The translations under genes and the position numbers were made by a program. The notes under the pieces were generated by a model, which worked only from the letters and a program-made list of their open reading frames with translations, had not been told where the DNA came from and ran no database searches. DNA of 64,000 bases from Saposhnikovia divaricata (taxonomy: Eukaryota > Streptophyta > Magnoliopsida > Apiales > Apiaceae): assembly GCA_036435485.1 (NCBI GenBank), contig CM071599.1, forward strand, positions 1,860,001-1,924,000, read 5' to 3'. This document shows, in pieces, positions 1 through 12,901 of this stretch; positions within the stretch are counted from its first letter, which is position 1; each line of letters opens with the position of its first letter.

Positions 1-744
1 TTAGTACACGGGATATTGTTAAAAATCATGTCGGACCATTTTGTGGATATTTTTACATATTTTGTTCCTGTGGGTTATTGGAATTCAACGAAATTTTATT
101 TGACGTAGTTCAGACCGGAATCAGAGTTGATATAATCGAAACTCGGTTTTTGAAAAATTCTCAAAGGGGTTAGTACACGGGATATTGTTAAAAATCAAGT
201 CGGACCATTTTGTGGATATTTTTACATATTTTGTTCATATGGGTTATTGGAATTCAACGAAATTTTATTTGACGCAGTTCGGACCGGAATTGGAGCTGAT
301 ATAATCGAAACTCGGTTTTTGAAAAATTCTCAAAGGGGTTAGTACACGGGATATTGTTAAAAATCAAGTCGGACCATTTTGTGGATATTTTTATATATTT
401 TGTTCCTATGGGTTATTGAAATTTAACAAAATTTTATTTGACGCGGGTCGAACCTGAATCGGAGCTGATATGATCGAAACTCGGTTTTCGGATAATCCTC
501 AAAGTGGTTAGTACACGGGATATTGTTAAAAATTGAGTCGGACCATTTTGTGGATATTTTTACATATTTTGTTCCTATGGGTTATTGGAATTCAACGAAA
601 TTTTATTTGACGCAATTCGGACCGGAATCGGAGCTGATATAATCGAAACTCGGTTTTTGAAAAATTCTCAAAGGGGTTAGTACACGGGATATTGTTAAAA
701 ATCAAGCCGGACCATTTTGTGGATATTTTTACATATTTTGTTCA

Positions 745-3700
745 TATGGGTTATTGGAATTCAACGAAATTTTATTTGACGCAGTTCGGACCGGAATCCG
801 AGCTGATATAATCGAAACTCGGTTTTTGAAAAATTCCCAAAGGGGTTAGTACACGGGATATTGTTAAAAATCAAGTCGGACCATTTTGTGGATATTTTTA
901 CATATTTTGTTCATATGGGTTATTGGAATTCAACGAAATTTTATTTGACGCAGTTCGGACCGGAATCGGAGCTGATATGATCGAAACTCGGTTTTTGAAA
1001 AATTCTCAAAGGGGTTAGTACACGGGATATTGTTAAAAATCAAGTCGGACCATTTTGTGGATATTTTTATATATTTTGTTCATATGGGTTATTGGAATAC
1101 AACGAAATTTTATTTGACGCAGTTCGGACCGGAATCCGAGCTGATATGATCGAAACTCGGTTTTCGGATAATCCTCAAAGTGGTTAGTACACGGGATATT
1201 GTTAAAAATTGAGTCGGACCATTTTGTGGATATTTTTACATATTTTGTTCCTATGGGTTATTGGAATTCAACGAAATTTTATTTGACGCAATTCGGACCG
1301 GAATCGGAGCTGATATGATCGAAACTCGGTTTTTGAAAAATTCTCAAAGGGGTTAGTACACGGGATATTGTTAAAAATCAAGCCGGACCATTTTGTGGAT
1401 ATTTTTACATATTTTGTTCATATGGGTTATTGGAATTCAACGAAATTTTATTTGACGCAGTTCGGACCGGAATCCGAGCTGATATGATCGAAACTCGGTT
1501 TTCGGATAATCCTCAAAGTGGTTAGTACACGGGATATTGTTAAAAATTGAGTCGGACCATTTTGTGGATATTTTTACATATTTTGTTCCTATGGGTTATT
1601 GGAATTCAACGAAATTTTATTTGACGCAATTCGGACCGGAATCGGAGCTGATATGATCGAAACTCGGTTTTTGAAAAATTCTCAAAGGGGTTAGTACACG
1701 GGATATTGTTAAAAATCAAGCCGGACCATTTTGTGGATATTTTTACATATTTTGTTCATATGGGTTATTGGAATTCAACGAAATTTTATTTGACGCAGTT
1801 CGGACCGGAATCCGAGCTGATATGATCGAAACTCGGTTTTCGGATAATCCTCAAAGTGGTTAGTACACGGGATATTGTTAAAAATTGAGTCGGACCATTT
1901 TGTGGATATTTTTACATATTTTGTTCCTATGGGTTATTGGAATTCAACGAAATTTTATTTGACGCAATTCGGACCGGAATCGGAGCTGATATGATCGAAA
2001 CTCGGTTTTTGAAAAATTCTCAAAGGGGTTAGTACACGGGATATTGTTAAAAATCAAGCCGGACCATTTTGTGGATATTTTTACATATTTTGTTCATATG
2101 GGTTATTGGAATTCAACGAAATTTTATTTGACGCAGTTCGGACCAGAATCCGAGCTGATATGATCGAAACTCGGTTTTCGGATAATCCTCAAAGTGGTTA
2201 GTACACGGGATATTGTTAAAAATTGAGTCGGACCATTTTGTGGATATTTTTACATATTTTGTTCCTATGGGTTATTGGAATTCAACGAAATTTTATTTGA
2301 CGCAATTCGGACCGGAATCGGAGCTGATATGATCGAAACTCGGTTTTTGAAAAATTCTCAAAGGGGTTAGTACACGGGATTTTGTTAAAAATCAAGCCGG
2401 ACCATTTTGTGGATATTTTTATATATTTTGTTCCTATGGGTTATTGAAATTTAACAAAATTTTATTTGACGCGGGTCGAACCTGAATCGGAGCTGATATG
2501 ATCGAAACTCGGTTTTCGGATAATCCTCAAAGTGGTTAGTACACGGGATATTGTTAAAAATTGAGTCGGACCATTTTGTGGATATTTTTACATATTTTGT
2601 TCCTATGGGTTATTGGAATTCAACGAAATTTTATTTGACGCAATTCGGACCGGAATCGGAGCTGATATGATCGAAACTCGGTTTTTGAAAAATTCTCAAA
2701 GGGGTTAGTACACGGGATATTGTTAAAAATCAAGTCGGACCATTTTGTGGATATTTTTATATATTTTGTTCCTATGCGTTATTGAAATTTAACAAAATTT
2801 TATTTGACGCGGGTCGAACCTGAATCGGAGCTGATATGATCGAAACTCGGTTTTCGGATAATCCTCAAAGTGGTTAGTACACGGGATATTGTTAAAAATT
2901 GAGTCGGACCATTTTGTGGATATTTTTACATATTTTGTTCCTATGGGTTATTGGAATTCAACGAAATTTTATTTGACGCAATTCGGACCGGAATCGGAGC
3001 TGATATGATCAAAACTCGGTTTTCAAAAATTCTCAAAGGGGTTAGTACACGGGATATTGTTAAAAATCATGTCGGACCATTTTGTGGATATTTTTACATA
3101 TTTTGTTCCTATGGGTTATTGGAATTCAACGAAATTTTATTTGACGCAATTCGGACCGGAATCGGAGCTGATATGATCAAAACTCGGTTTTCGAAAATTC
3201 TCAAAGGGGTTAGTACACGGGATATTGTTAAAAATCAAGTCGGACCATTTTGTGGATATTTTTATATATTTTGTTCCTATGGGTTATTGGAATTCAACAA
3301 AATTTTATTTGACGCAGTTCGGACCGGAATCGGAGCTGATATAATCGAAACTCGGTTTTTGAAAAATTCTCAAAGGGGTTAGTACACGGGATATTGTTAA
3401 AAATCAAGTCGGACCATTTTGTGGATATTTTTATATATTTTGTTCCTATGGGTTATTGGAATTCAACAAAATTTTATTTGACGCAGTTCGGACCGGAATC
3501 GGAGCTGATATAATCGAAACTCGGTTTTTGAAAAATTCTCAAAGGGGTTAGTACACGGGATATTGTTAAAAATCAAGTCGGACCATTTTGTGGATATTTT
3601 TATATATTTTGTTCCTATGGGTTATTGAAATTTAACAAAATTTTATTTGACGCGGGTCGAACCTGAATCGGAGCTGATATGATCGAAACTCGGTTTTCGG

Positions 3701-6700
3701 ATAATCCTCAAAGTGGTTAGTACACGGGATATTGTTAAAAATTGAGTCGGACCATTTTGTGGATATTTTTACATATTTTGTTCCTATGGGTTATTGGAAT
3801 TCAACGAAATTTTATTTGACGCAATTCGGACCGGAATCGGAGCTGATATGATCGAAACTCGGTTTTTGAAAAATTCTCAAAGGGGTTAGTACACGGGATA
3901 TTGTTAAAAATCAAGCCGGACCATTTTGTGGATATTTTTATATATTTTGTTCCTATGGGTTATTGAAATTTAACAAAATTTTATTTGACGCGGGTCGAAC
4001 CTGAATCGGAGCTGATATGATCGAAACTCGGTTTTCGGATAATCCTCAAAGTGGTTAGTACACGGGATATTGTTAAAAATTGAGTCGGACCATTTTGTGG
4101 ATATTTTTACATATTTTGTTCCTATGGGTTATTGGAATTCAACGAAATTTTATTTGACGCAATTCGGACCGGAATCGGAGCTGATATGATCGAAACTCGG
4201 TTTTTGAAAAATTCTCAAAGGGGTTAGTACACGGGATATTGTTAAAAATCAAGTCGGACCATTTTGTGGATATTTTTATATATTTTGTTCCTATGGGTTA
4301 TTGAAATTTAACAAAATTTTATTTGACGCGGGTCGAACCTGAATCGGAGCTGATATGATCGAAACTCGGTTTTCGGATAATCCTCAAAGTGGTTAGTACA
4401 CGGGATATTGTTAAAAATTGAGTCGGACCATTTTGTGGATATTTTTACATATTTTGTTCCTATGGGTTATTGGAATTCAACGAAATTTTATTTGACGCAA
4501 TTCGGACCGGAATCGGAGCTGATATGATCAAAACTCGGTTTTCGAAAATTCTCAAAGGGGTTTTTACATGGGATATTGTTAAAAATCAAGTCAGACCATT
4601 TTGTGGATATTTTTACATATTTTGTTCTTGTGGGTTATTGGAATTCAACGAAATTTTATTTGACGCAGTTCGGACCGGAATCCGAGCTGATATAATCGAA
4701 ACTCGGTTTTTGAAAAATTCCCAAAGGGGTTAGTACACGGGATATTGTTAAAAATCAAGTCGGACCATTTTGTGGATATTTTTACATATTTTGTTCATAT
4801 GGGTTATTGGAATTCAACGAAATTTTATTTGACGCAGTTCGGACCGGAATCGGAGCTGATATGATCGAAACTCGGTTTTTGAAAAATTCTCAAAGGGGTT
4901 AGTACACGGGATATTGTTAAAAATCAAGTCGGACCATTTTGTGGATATTTTTATATATTTTGTTCATATGGGTTATTGGAATACAACGAAATTTTATTTG
5001 ACGCAGTTCGGACCGGAATCCGAGCTGATATGATCGAAACTCGGTTTTCGGATAATCCTCAAAGTGGTTAGTACACGGGATATTGTTAAAAATTGAGTCG
5101 GACCATTTTGTGGATATTTTTACATATTTTGTTCCTATGGGTTATTGGAATTCAACGAAATTTTATTTGACGCAATTCGGACCGGAATCGGAGCTGATAT
5201 GATCGAAACTCGGTTTTTGAAAAATTCTCAAAGGGGTTAGTACACGGGATATTGTTAAAAATCAAGCCGGACCATTTTGTGGATATTTTTACATATTTTG
5301 TTCATATGGGTTATTGGAATTCAACGAAATTTTATTTGACGCAGTTCGGACCGGAATCCGAGCTGATATGATCGAAACTCGGTTTTCGGATAATCCTCAA
5401 AGTGGTTAGTACACGGGATATTGTTAAAAATTGAGTCGGACCATTTTGTGGATATTTTTACATATTTTGTTCCTATGGGTTATTGGAATTCAACGAAATT
5501 TTATTTGACGCAATTCGGACCGGAATCGGAGCTGATATGATCGAAACTCGGTTTTTGAAAAATTCTCAAAGGGGTTAGTACACGGGATATTGTTAAAAAT
5601 CAAGCCGGACCATTTTGTGGATATTTTTACATATTTTGTTCATATGGGTTATTGGAATTCAACGAAATTTTATTTGACGCAGTTCGGACCGGAATCCGAG
5701 CTGATATGATCGAAACTCGGTTTTCGGATAATCCTCAAAGTGGTTAGTACACGGGATATTGTTAAAAATTGAGTCGGACCATTTTGTGGATATTTTTACA
5801 TATTTTGTTCCTATGGGTTATTGGAATTCAACGAAATTTTATTTGACGCAATTCGGACCGGAATCGGAGCTGATATGATCGAAACTCGGTTTTTGAAAAA
5901 TTCTCAAAGGGGTTAGTACACGGGATATTGTTAAAAATCAAGCCGGACCATTTTGTGGATATTTTTACATATTTTGTTCATATGGGTTATTGGAATTCAA
6001 CGAAATTTTATTTGACGCAGTTCGGACCGGAATCCGAGCTGATATGATCGAAACTCGGTTTTCGGATAATCCTCAAAGTGGTTAGTACACGGGATATTGT
6101 TAAAAATTGAGTCGGACCATTTTGTGGATATTTTTACATATTTTGTTCCTATGGGTTATTGGAATTCAACGAAATTTTATTTGACGCAATTCGGACCGGA
6201 ATCGGAGCTGATATGATCGAAACTCGGTTTTTGAAAAATTCTCAAAGGGGTTAGTACACGGGATTTTGTTAAAAATCAAGCCGGACCATTTTGTGGATAT
6301 TTTTATATATTTTGTTCCTATGGGTTATTGAAATTTAACAAAATTTTATTTGACGCGGGTCGAACCTGAATCGGAGCTGATATGATCGAAACTCGGTTTT
6401 CGGATAATCCTCAAAGTGGTTAGTACACGGGATATTGTTAAAAATTGAGTCGGACCATTTTGTGGATATTTTTACATATTTTGTTCCTATGGGTTATTGG
6501 AATTCAACGAAATTTTATTTGACGCAATTCGGACCGGAATCGGAGCTGATATGATCGAAACTCGGTTTTTGAAAAATTCTCAAAGGGGTTAGTACACGGG
6601 ATATTGTTAAAAATCAAGTCGGACCATTTTGTGGATATTTTTATATATTTTGTTCCTATGCGTTATTGAAATTTAACAAAATTTTATTTGACGCGGGTCG

Positions 6701-9700
6701 AACCTGAATCGGAGCTGATATGATCGAAACTCGGTTTTCGGATAATCCTCAAAGTGGTTAGTACACGGGATATTGTTAAAAATTGAGTCGGACCATTTTG
6801 TGGATATTTTTACATATTTTGTTCCTATGGGTTATTGGAATTCAACGAAATTTTATTTGACGCAATTCGGACCGGAATCGGAGCTGATATGATCAAAACT
6901 CGGTTTTCAAAAATTCTCAAAGGGGTTAGTACACGGGATATTGTTAAAAATCATGTCGGACCATTTTGTGGATATTTTTACATATTTTGTTCCTATGGGT
7001 TATTGGAATTCAAGGAAATTTTATTTGACGCAATTCGGACCGGAATCGGAGCTGATATGATCAAAACTCGGTTTTCGAAAATTCTCAAAGGGGTTAGTAC
7101 ACGGGATATTGTTAAAAATCAAGTCGGACCATTTTGTGGATATTTTTATATATTTTGTTCCTATGCGTTATTGAAATTTAACAAAATTTTATTTGACGCG
7201 GGTCGAACCTGAATCGGAGCTGATATGATCGAAACTCGGTTTTCGGATAATCCTCAAAGTGGTTAGTACACGGGATATTGTTAAAAATTGAGTCGGACCA
7301 TTTTGTGGATATTTTTACATATTTTGTTCCTATGGGTTATTGGAATTCAACGAAATTTTATTTGACGCAATTCGGACCGGAATCGGAGCTGATATGATCA
7401 AAACTCGGTTTTCAAAAATTCTCAAAGGGGTTAGTACACGGGATATTGTTAAAAATCATGTCGGACCATTTTGTGGATATTTTTACATATTTTGTTCCTA
7501 TGGGTTATTGGAATTCAACGAAATTTTATTTGACGCAATTCGGACCGGAATCGGAGCTGATATGATCAAAACTCGGTTTTCGAAAATTCTCAAAGGGGTT
7601 AGTACACGGGATATTGTTAAAAATCAAGTCGGACCATTTTGTGGATATTTTTATATATTTTGTTCCTATGGGTTATTGGAATTCAACAAAATTTTATTTG
7701 ACGCAGTTCGGACCGGAATCGGAGCTGATATAATCGAAACTCGGTTTTTGAAAAATTCTCAAAGGGGTTAGTACACGGGATATTGTTAAAAATCAAGTCG
7801 GACCATTTTGTGGATATTTTTATATATTTTGTTCCTATGGGTTATTGGAATTCAACAAAATTTTATTTGACGCAGTTCGGACCGGAATCGGAGCTGATAT
7901 AATCGAAACTCGGTTTTTGAAAAATTCTCAAAGGGGTTAGTACACGGGATATTGTTAAAAATCAAGTCGGACCATTTTGTGGATATTTTTATATATTTTG
8001 TTCCTATGGGTTATTGAAATTTAACAAAATTTTATTTGACGCGGGTCGAACCTGAATCGGAGCTGATATGATCGAAACTCGGTTTTCGGATAATCCTCAA
8101 AGTGGTTAGTACACGGGATATTGTTAAAAATTGAGTCGGACCATTTTGTGGATATTTTTACATATTTTGTTCCTATGGGTTATTGGAATTCAACGAAATT
8201 TTATTTGACGCAATTCGGACCGGAATCGGAGCTGATATGATCGAAACTCGGTTTTTGAAAAATTCTCAAAGGGGTTAGTACACGGGATATTGTTAAAAAT
8301 CAAGCCGGACCATTTTGTGGATATTTTTATATATTTTGTTCCTATGGGTTATTGAAATTTAACAAAATTTTATTTGACGCGGGTCGAACCTGAATCGGAG
8401 CTGATATGATCGAAACTCGGTTTTCGGATAATCCTCAAAGTGGTTAGTACACGGGATATTGTTAAAAATTGAGTCGGACCATTTTGTGGATATTTTTACA
8501 TATTTTGTTCCTATGGGTTATTGGAATTCAACGAAATTTTATTTGACGCAATTCGGACCGGAATCGGAGCTGATATGATCGAAACTCGGTTTTTGAAAAA
8601 TTCTCAAAGGGGTTAGTACACGGGATATTGTTAAAAATCAAGTCGGACCATTTTGTGGATATTTTTATATATTTTGTTCCTATGGGTTATTGAAATTTAA
8701 CAAAATTTTATTTGACGCGGGTCGAACCTGAATCGGAGCTGATATGATCGAAACTCGGTTTTCGGATAATCCTCAAAGTGGTTAGTACACGGGATATTGT
8801 TAAAAATTGAGTCGGACCATTTTGTGGATATTTTTACATATTTTGTTCCTATGGGTTATTGGAATTCAACGAAATTTTATTTGACGCAATTCGGACCGGA
8901 ATCGGAGCTGATATGATCAAAACTCGGTTTTCGAAAATTCTCAAAGGGGTTTTTACATGGGATATTGTTAAAAATCAAGTCAGACCATTTTGTGGATATT
9001 TTTACATATTTTGTTCTTGTGGGTTATTGGAATTCAACGAAATTTTATTTGACGCAGTTCGGACCGGAATCCGAGCTGATATAATCGAAACTCGGTTTTT
9101 GAAAAATTCCCAAAGGGGTTAGTACACGGGATATTGTTAAAAATCAAGTCGGACCATTTTGTGGATATTTTTACATATTTTGTTCATATGGGTTATTGGA
9201 ATTCAACGAAATTTTATTTGACGCAGTTCGGACCGGAATCGGAGCTGATATGATCGAAACTCGGTTTTTGAAAAATTCTCAAAGGGGTTAGTACACGGGA
9301 TATTGTTAAAAATCAAGTCGGACCATTTTGTGGATATTTTTATATATTTTGTTCATATGGGTTATTGGAATACAACGAAATTTTATTTGACGCAGTTCGG
9401 ACCGGAATCCGAGCTGATATGATCGAAACTCGGTTTTCGGATAATCCTCAAAGTGGTTAGTACACGGGATATTGTTAAAAATTGAGTCGGACCATTTTGT
9501 GGATATTTTTACATATTTTGTTCCTATGGGTTATTGGAATTCAACGAAATTTTATTTGACGCAATTCGGACCGGAATCGGAGCTGATATGATCGAAACTC
9601 GGTTTTTGAAAAATTCTCAAAGGGGTTAGTACACGGGATATTGTTAAAAATCAAGCCGGACCATTTTGTGGATATTTTTACATATTTTGTTCATATGGGT

Positions 9701-12700
9701 TATTGGAATTCAACGAAATTTTATTTGACGCAGTTCGGACCGGAATCCGAGCTGATATGATCGAAACTCGGTTTTCGGATAATCCTCAAAGTGGTTAGTA
9801 CACGGGATATTGTTAAAAATTGAGTCGGACCATTTTTTGGATATTTTTACATATTTTGTTCCTATGGGTTATTGGAATTCAACGAAATTTTATTTGACGC
9901 AATTCGGACCGGAATCGGAGCTGATATGATCGAAACTCGGTTTTTGAAAAATTCTCAAAGGGGTTAGTACACGGGATATTGTTAAAAATCAAGCCGGACC
10001 ATTTTGTGGATATTTTTACATATTTTGTTCATATGGGTTATTGGAATTCAACGAAATTTTATTTGACGCAGTTCGGACCGGAATCCGAGCTGATATGATC
10101 GAAACTCGGTTTTCGGATAATCCTCAAAGTGGTTAGTACACGGGATATTGTTAAAAATTGAGTCGGACCATTTTGTGGATATTTTTACATATTTTGTTCC
10201 TATGGGTTATTGGAATTCAACGAAATTTTATTTGACGCAATTCGGACCGGAATCGGAGCTGATATGATCGAAACTCGGTTTTTGAAAAATTCTCAAAGGG
10301 GTTAGTACACGGGATATTGTTAAAAATCAAGCCGGACCATTTTGTGGATATTTTTACATATTTTGTTCATATGGGTTATTGGAATTCAACGAAATTTTAT
10401 TTGACGCAGTTCGGACCGGAATCCGAGCTGATATGATCGAAACTCGGTTTTCGGATAATCCTCAAAGTGGTTAGTACACGGGATATTGTTAAAAATTGAG
10501 TCGGACCATTTTGTGGATATTTTTACATATTTTGTTCCTATGGGTTATTGGAATTCAACGAAATTTTATTTGACGCAATTCGGACCGGAATCGGAGCTGA
10601 TATGATCGAAACTCGGTTTTTGAAAAATTCTCAAAGGGGTTAGTACACGGGATTTTGTTAAAAATCAAGCCGGACCATTTTGTGGATATTTTTATATATT
10701 TTGTTCCTATGGGTTATTGAAATTTAACAAAATTTTATTTGACGCGGGTCGAACCTGAATCGGAGCTGATATGATCGAAACTCGGTTTTCGGATAATCCT
10801 CAAAGTGGTTAGTACACGGGATATTGTTAAAAATTGAGTCGGACCATTTTGTGGATATTTTTACATATTTTGTTCCTATGGGTTATTGGAATTCAACGAA
10901 ATTTTATTTGACGCAATTCGGACCGGAATCGGAGCTGATATGATCGAAACTCGGTTTTTGAAAAATTCTCAAAGGGGTTAGTACACGGGATATTGTTAAA
11001 AATCAAGTCGGACCATTTTGTGGATATTTTTATATATTTTGTTCCTATGCGTTATTGAAATTTAACAAAATTTTATTTGACGCGGGTCGAACCTGAATCG
11101 GAGCTGATATGATCGAAACTCGGTTTTCGGATAATCCTCAAAGTGGTTAGTACACGGGATATTGTTAAAAATTGAGTCGGACCATTTTGTGGATATTTTT
11201 ACATATTTTGTTCCTATGGGTTATTGGAATTCAACGAAATTTTATTTGACGCAATTCGGACCGGAATCGGAGCTGATATGATCAAAACTCGGTTTTCAAA
11301 AATTCTCAAAGGGGTTAGTACACGGGATATTGTTAAAAATCATGTCGGACCATTTTGTGGATATTTTTACATATTTTGTTCCTATGGGTTATTGGAATTC
11401 AAGGAAATTTTATTTGACGCAATTCGGACCGGAATCGGAGCTGATATGATCAAAACTCGGTTTTCGAAAATTCTCAAAGGGGTTAGTACACGGGATATTG
11501 TTAAAAATCAAGTCGGACCATTTTGTGGATATTTTTATATATTTTGTTCCTATGGGTTATTGGAATTCAACAAAATTTTATTTGACGCAGTTCGGACCGG
11601 AATCGGAGCTGATATAATCGAAACTCGGTTTTTGAAAAATTCTCAAAGGGGTTAGTACACGGGATATTGTTAAAAATCAAGTCGGACCATTTTGTGGATA
11701 TTTTTATATATTTTGTTCCTATGGGTTATTGGAATTCAACAAAATTTTATTTGACGCAGTTCGGACCGGAATCGGAGCTGATATAATCGAAACTCGGTTT
11801 TTGAAAAATTCTCAAAGGGGTTAGTACACGGGATATTGTTAAAAATCAAGTCGGACCATTTTGTGGATATTTTTATATATTTTGTTCCTATGGGTTATTG
11901 AAATTTAACAAAATTTTATTTGACGCGGGTCGAACCTGAATCGGAGCTGATATGATCGAAACTCGGTTTTCGGATAATCCTCAAAGTGGTTAGTACACGG
12001 GATATTGTTAAAAATTGAGTCGGACCATTTTGTGGATATTTTTACATATTTTGTTCCTATGGGTTATTGGAATTCAACGAAATTTTATTTGACGCAATTC
12101 GGACCGGAATCGGAGCTGATATGATCGAAACTCGGTTTTTGAAAAATTCTCAAAGGGGTTAGTACACGGGATATTGTTAAAAATCAAGCCGGACCATTTT
12201 GTGGATATTTTTATATATTTTGTTCCTATGGGTTATTGAAATTTAACAAAATTTTATTTGACGCGGGTCGAACCTGAATCGGAGCTGATATGATCGAAAC
12301 TCGGTTTTCGGATAATCCTCAAAGTGGTTAGTACACGGGATATTGTTAAAAATTGAGTCGGACCATTTTGTGGATATTTTTACATATTTTGTTCCTATGG
12401 GTTATTGGAATTCAACGAAATTTTATTTGACGCAATTCGGACCGGAATCGGAGCTGATATGATCGAAACTCGGTTTTTGAAAAATTCTCAAAGGGGTTAG
12501 TACACGGGATATTGTTAAAAATCAAGTCGGACCATTTTGTGGATATTTTTATATATTTTGTTCCTATGGGTTATTGAAATTTAACAAAATTTTATTTGAC
12601 GCGGGTCGAACCTGAATCGGAGCTGATATGATCGAAACTCGGTTTTCGGATAATCCTCAAAGTGGTTAGTACACGGGATATTGTTAAAAATTGAGTCGGA

Positions 12701-12901
12701 CCATTTTGTGGATATTTTTACATATTTTGTTCCTATGGGTTATTGGAATTCAACGAAATTTTATTTGACGCAATTCGGACCGGAATCGGAGCTGATATGA
12801 TCAAAACTCGGTTTTCGAAAATTCTCAAAGGGGTTTTTACATGGGATATTGTTAAAAATCAAGTCAGACCATTTTGTGGATATTTTTACATATTTTGTTC
12901 T
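745..12901. repeat. 23-mer higher-order repeat, three tandem copies
   Basis: Rare monomer variants recur with fixed offsets. The GGAATACAACG variant is at about 1096, 4980 and 9369, the GGGATTTTGTT variant at about 2380, 6264 and 10653, and the GTTTTTACATGGG variant near 4560, 8948 and 12832. Offsets are 3884 bp (23 monomers) and 4389 bp (26 monomers). The middle copy is 505 bp longer because a 3-monomer block near 6835-7340 is duplicated. Approximate copy limits are 745-4628, 4629-9017 and 9018-12901. Copies look nearly identical by eye; a visible difference is TTCAACG versus TTCAAGG near 3126/7515 and 11400. Confidence 0.88.
1016..2550. repeat. Dimeric (338-bp) subrepeat within the satellite
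   Basis: Two monomer types alternate regularly. One carries AATTGAGTCGG with GCAATTCGG, the other CAAGCCGG with TTCATATGGG, AATCCGAG and the TTTTCGGATAATCC end. The AATTGAGTCGG marker recurs at about 1208, 1546, 1884 and 2222, a spacing of 338 bp. The same alternation reappears near 5090-6250 and 9480-10640, because this block lies inside the larger 23-mer repeat. Confidence 0.85.

Noticed and set aside
961..985. CENP-B-box-like motif in the monomer (TTCG...GGAA...CGGAG)
   Set aside because: The spacing does not fit the 17-bp box, the CGGG core is absent, and a CENP-B box system is not established in plants.
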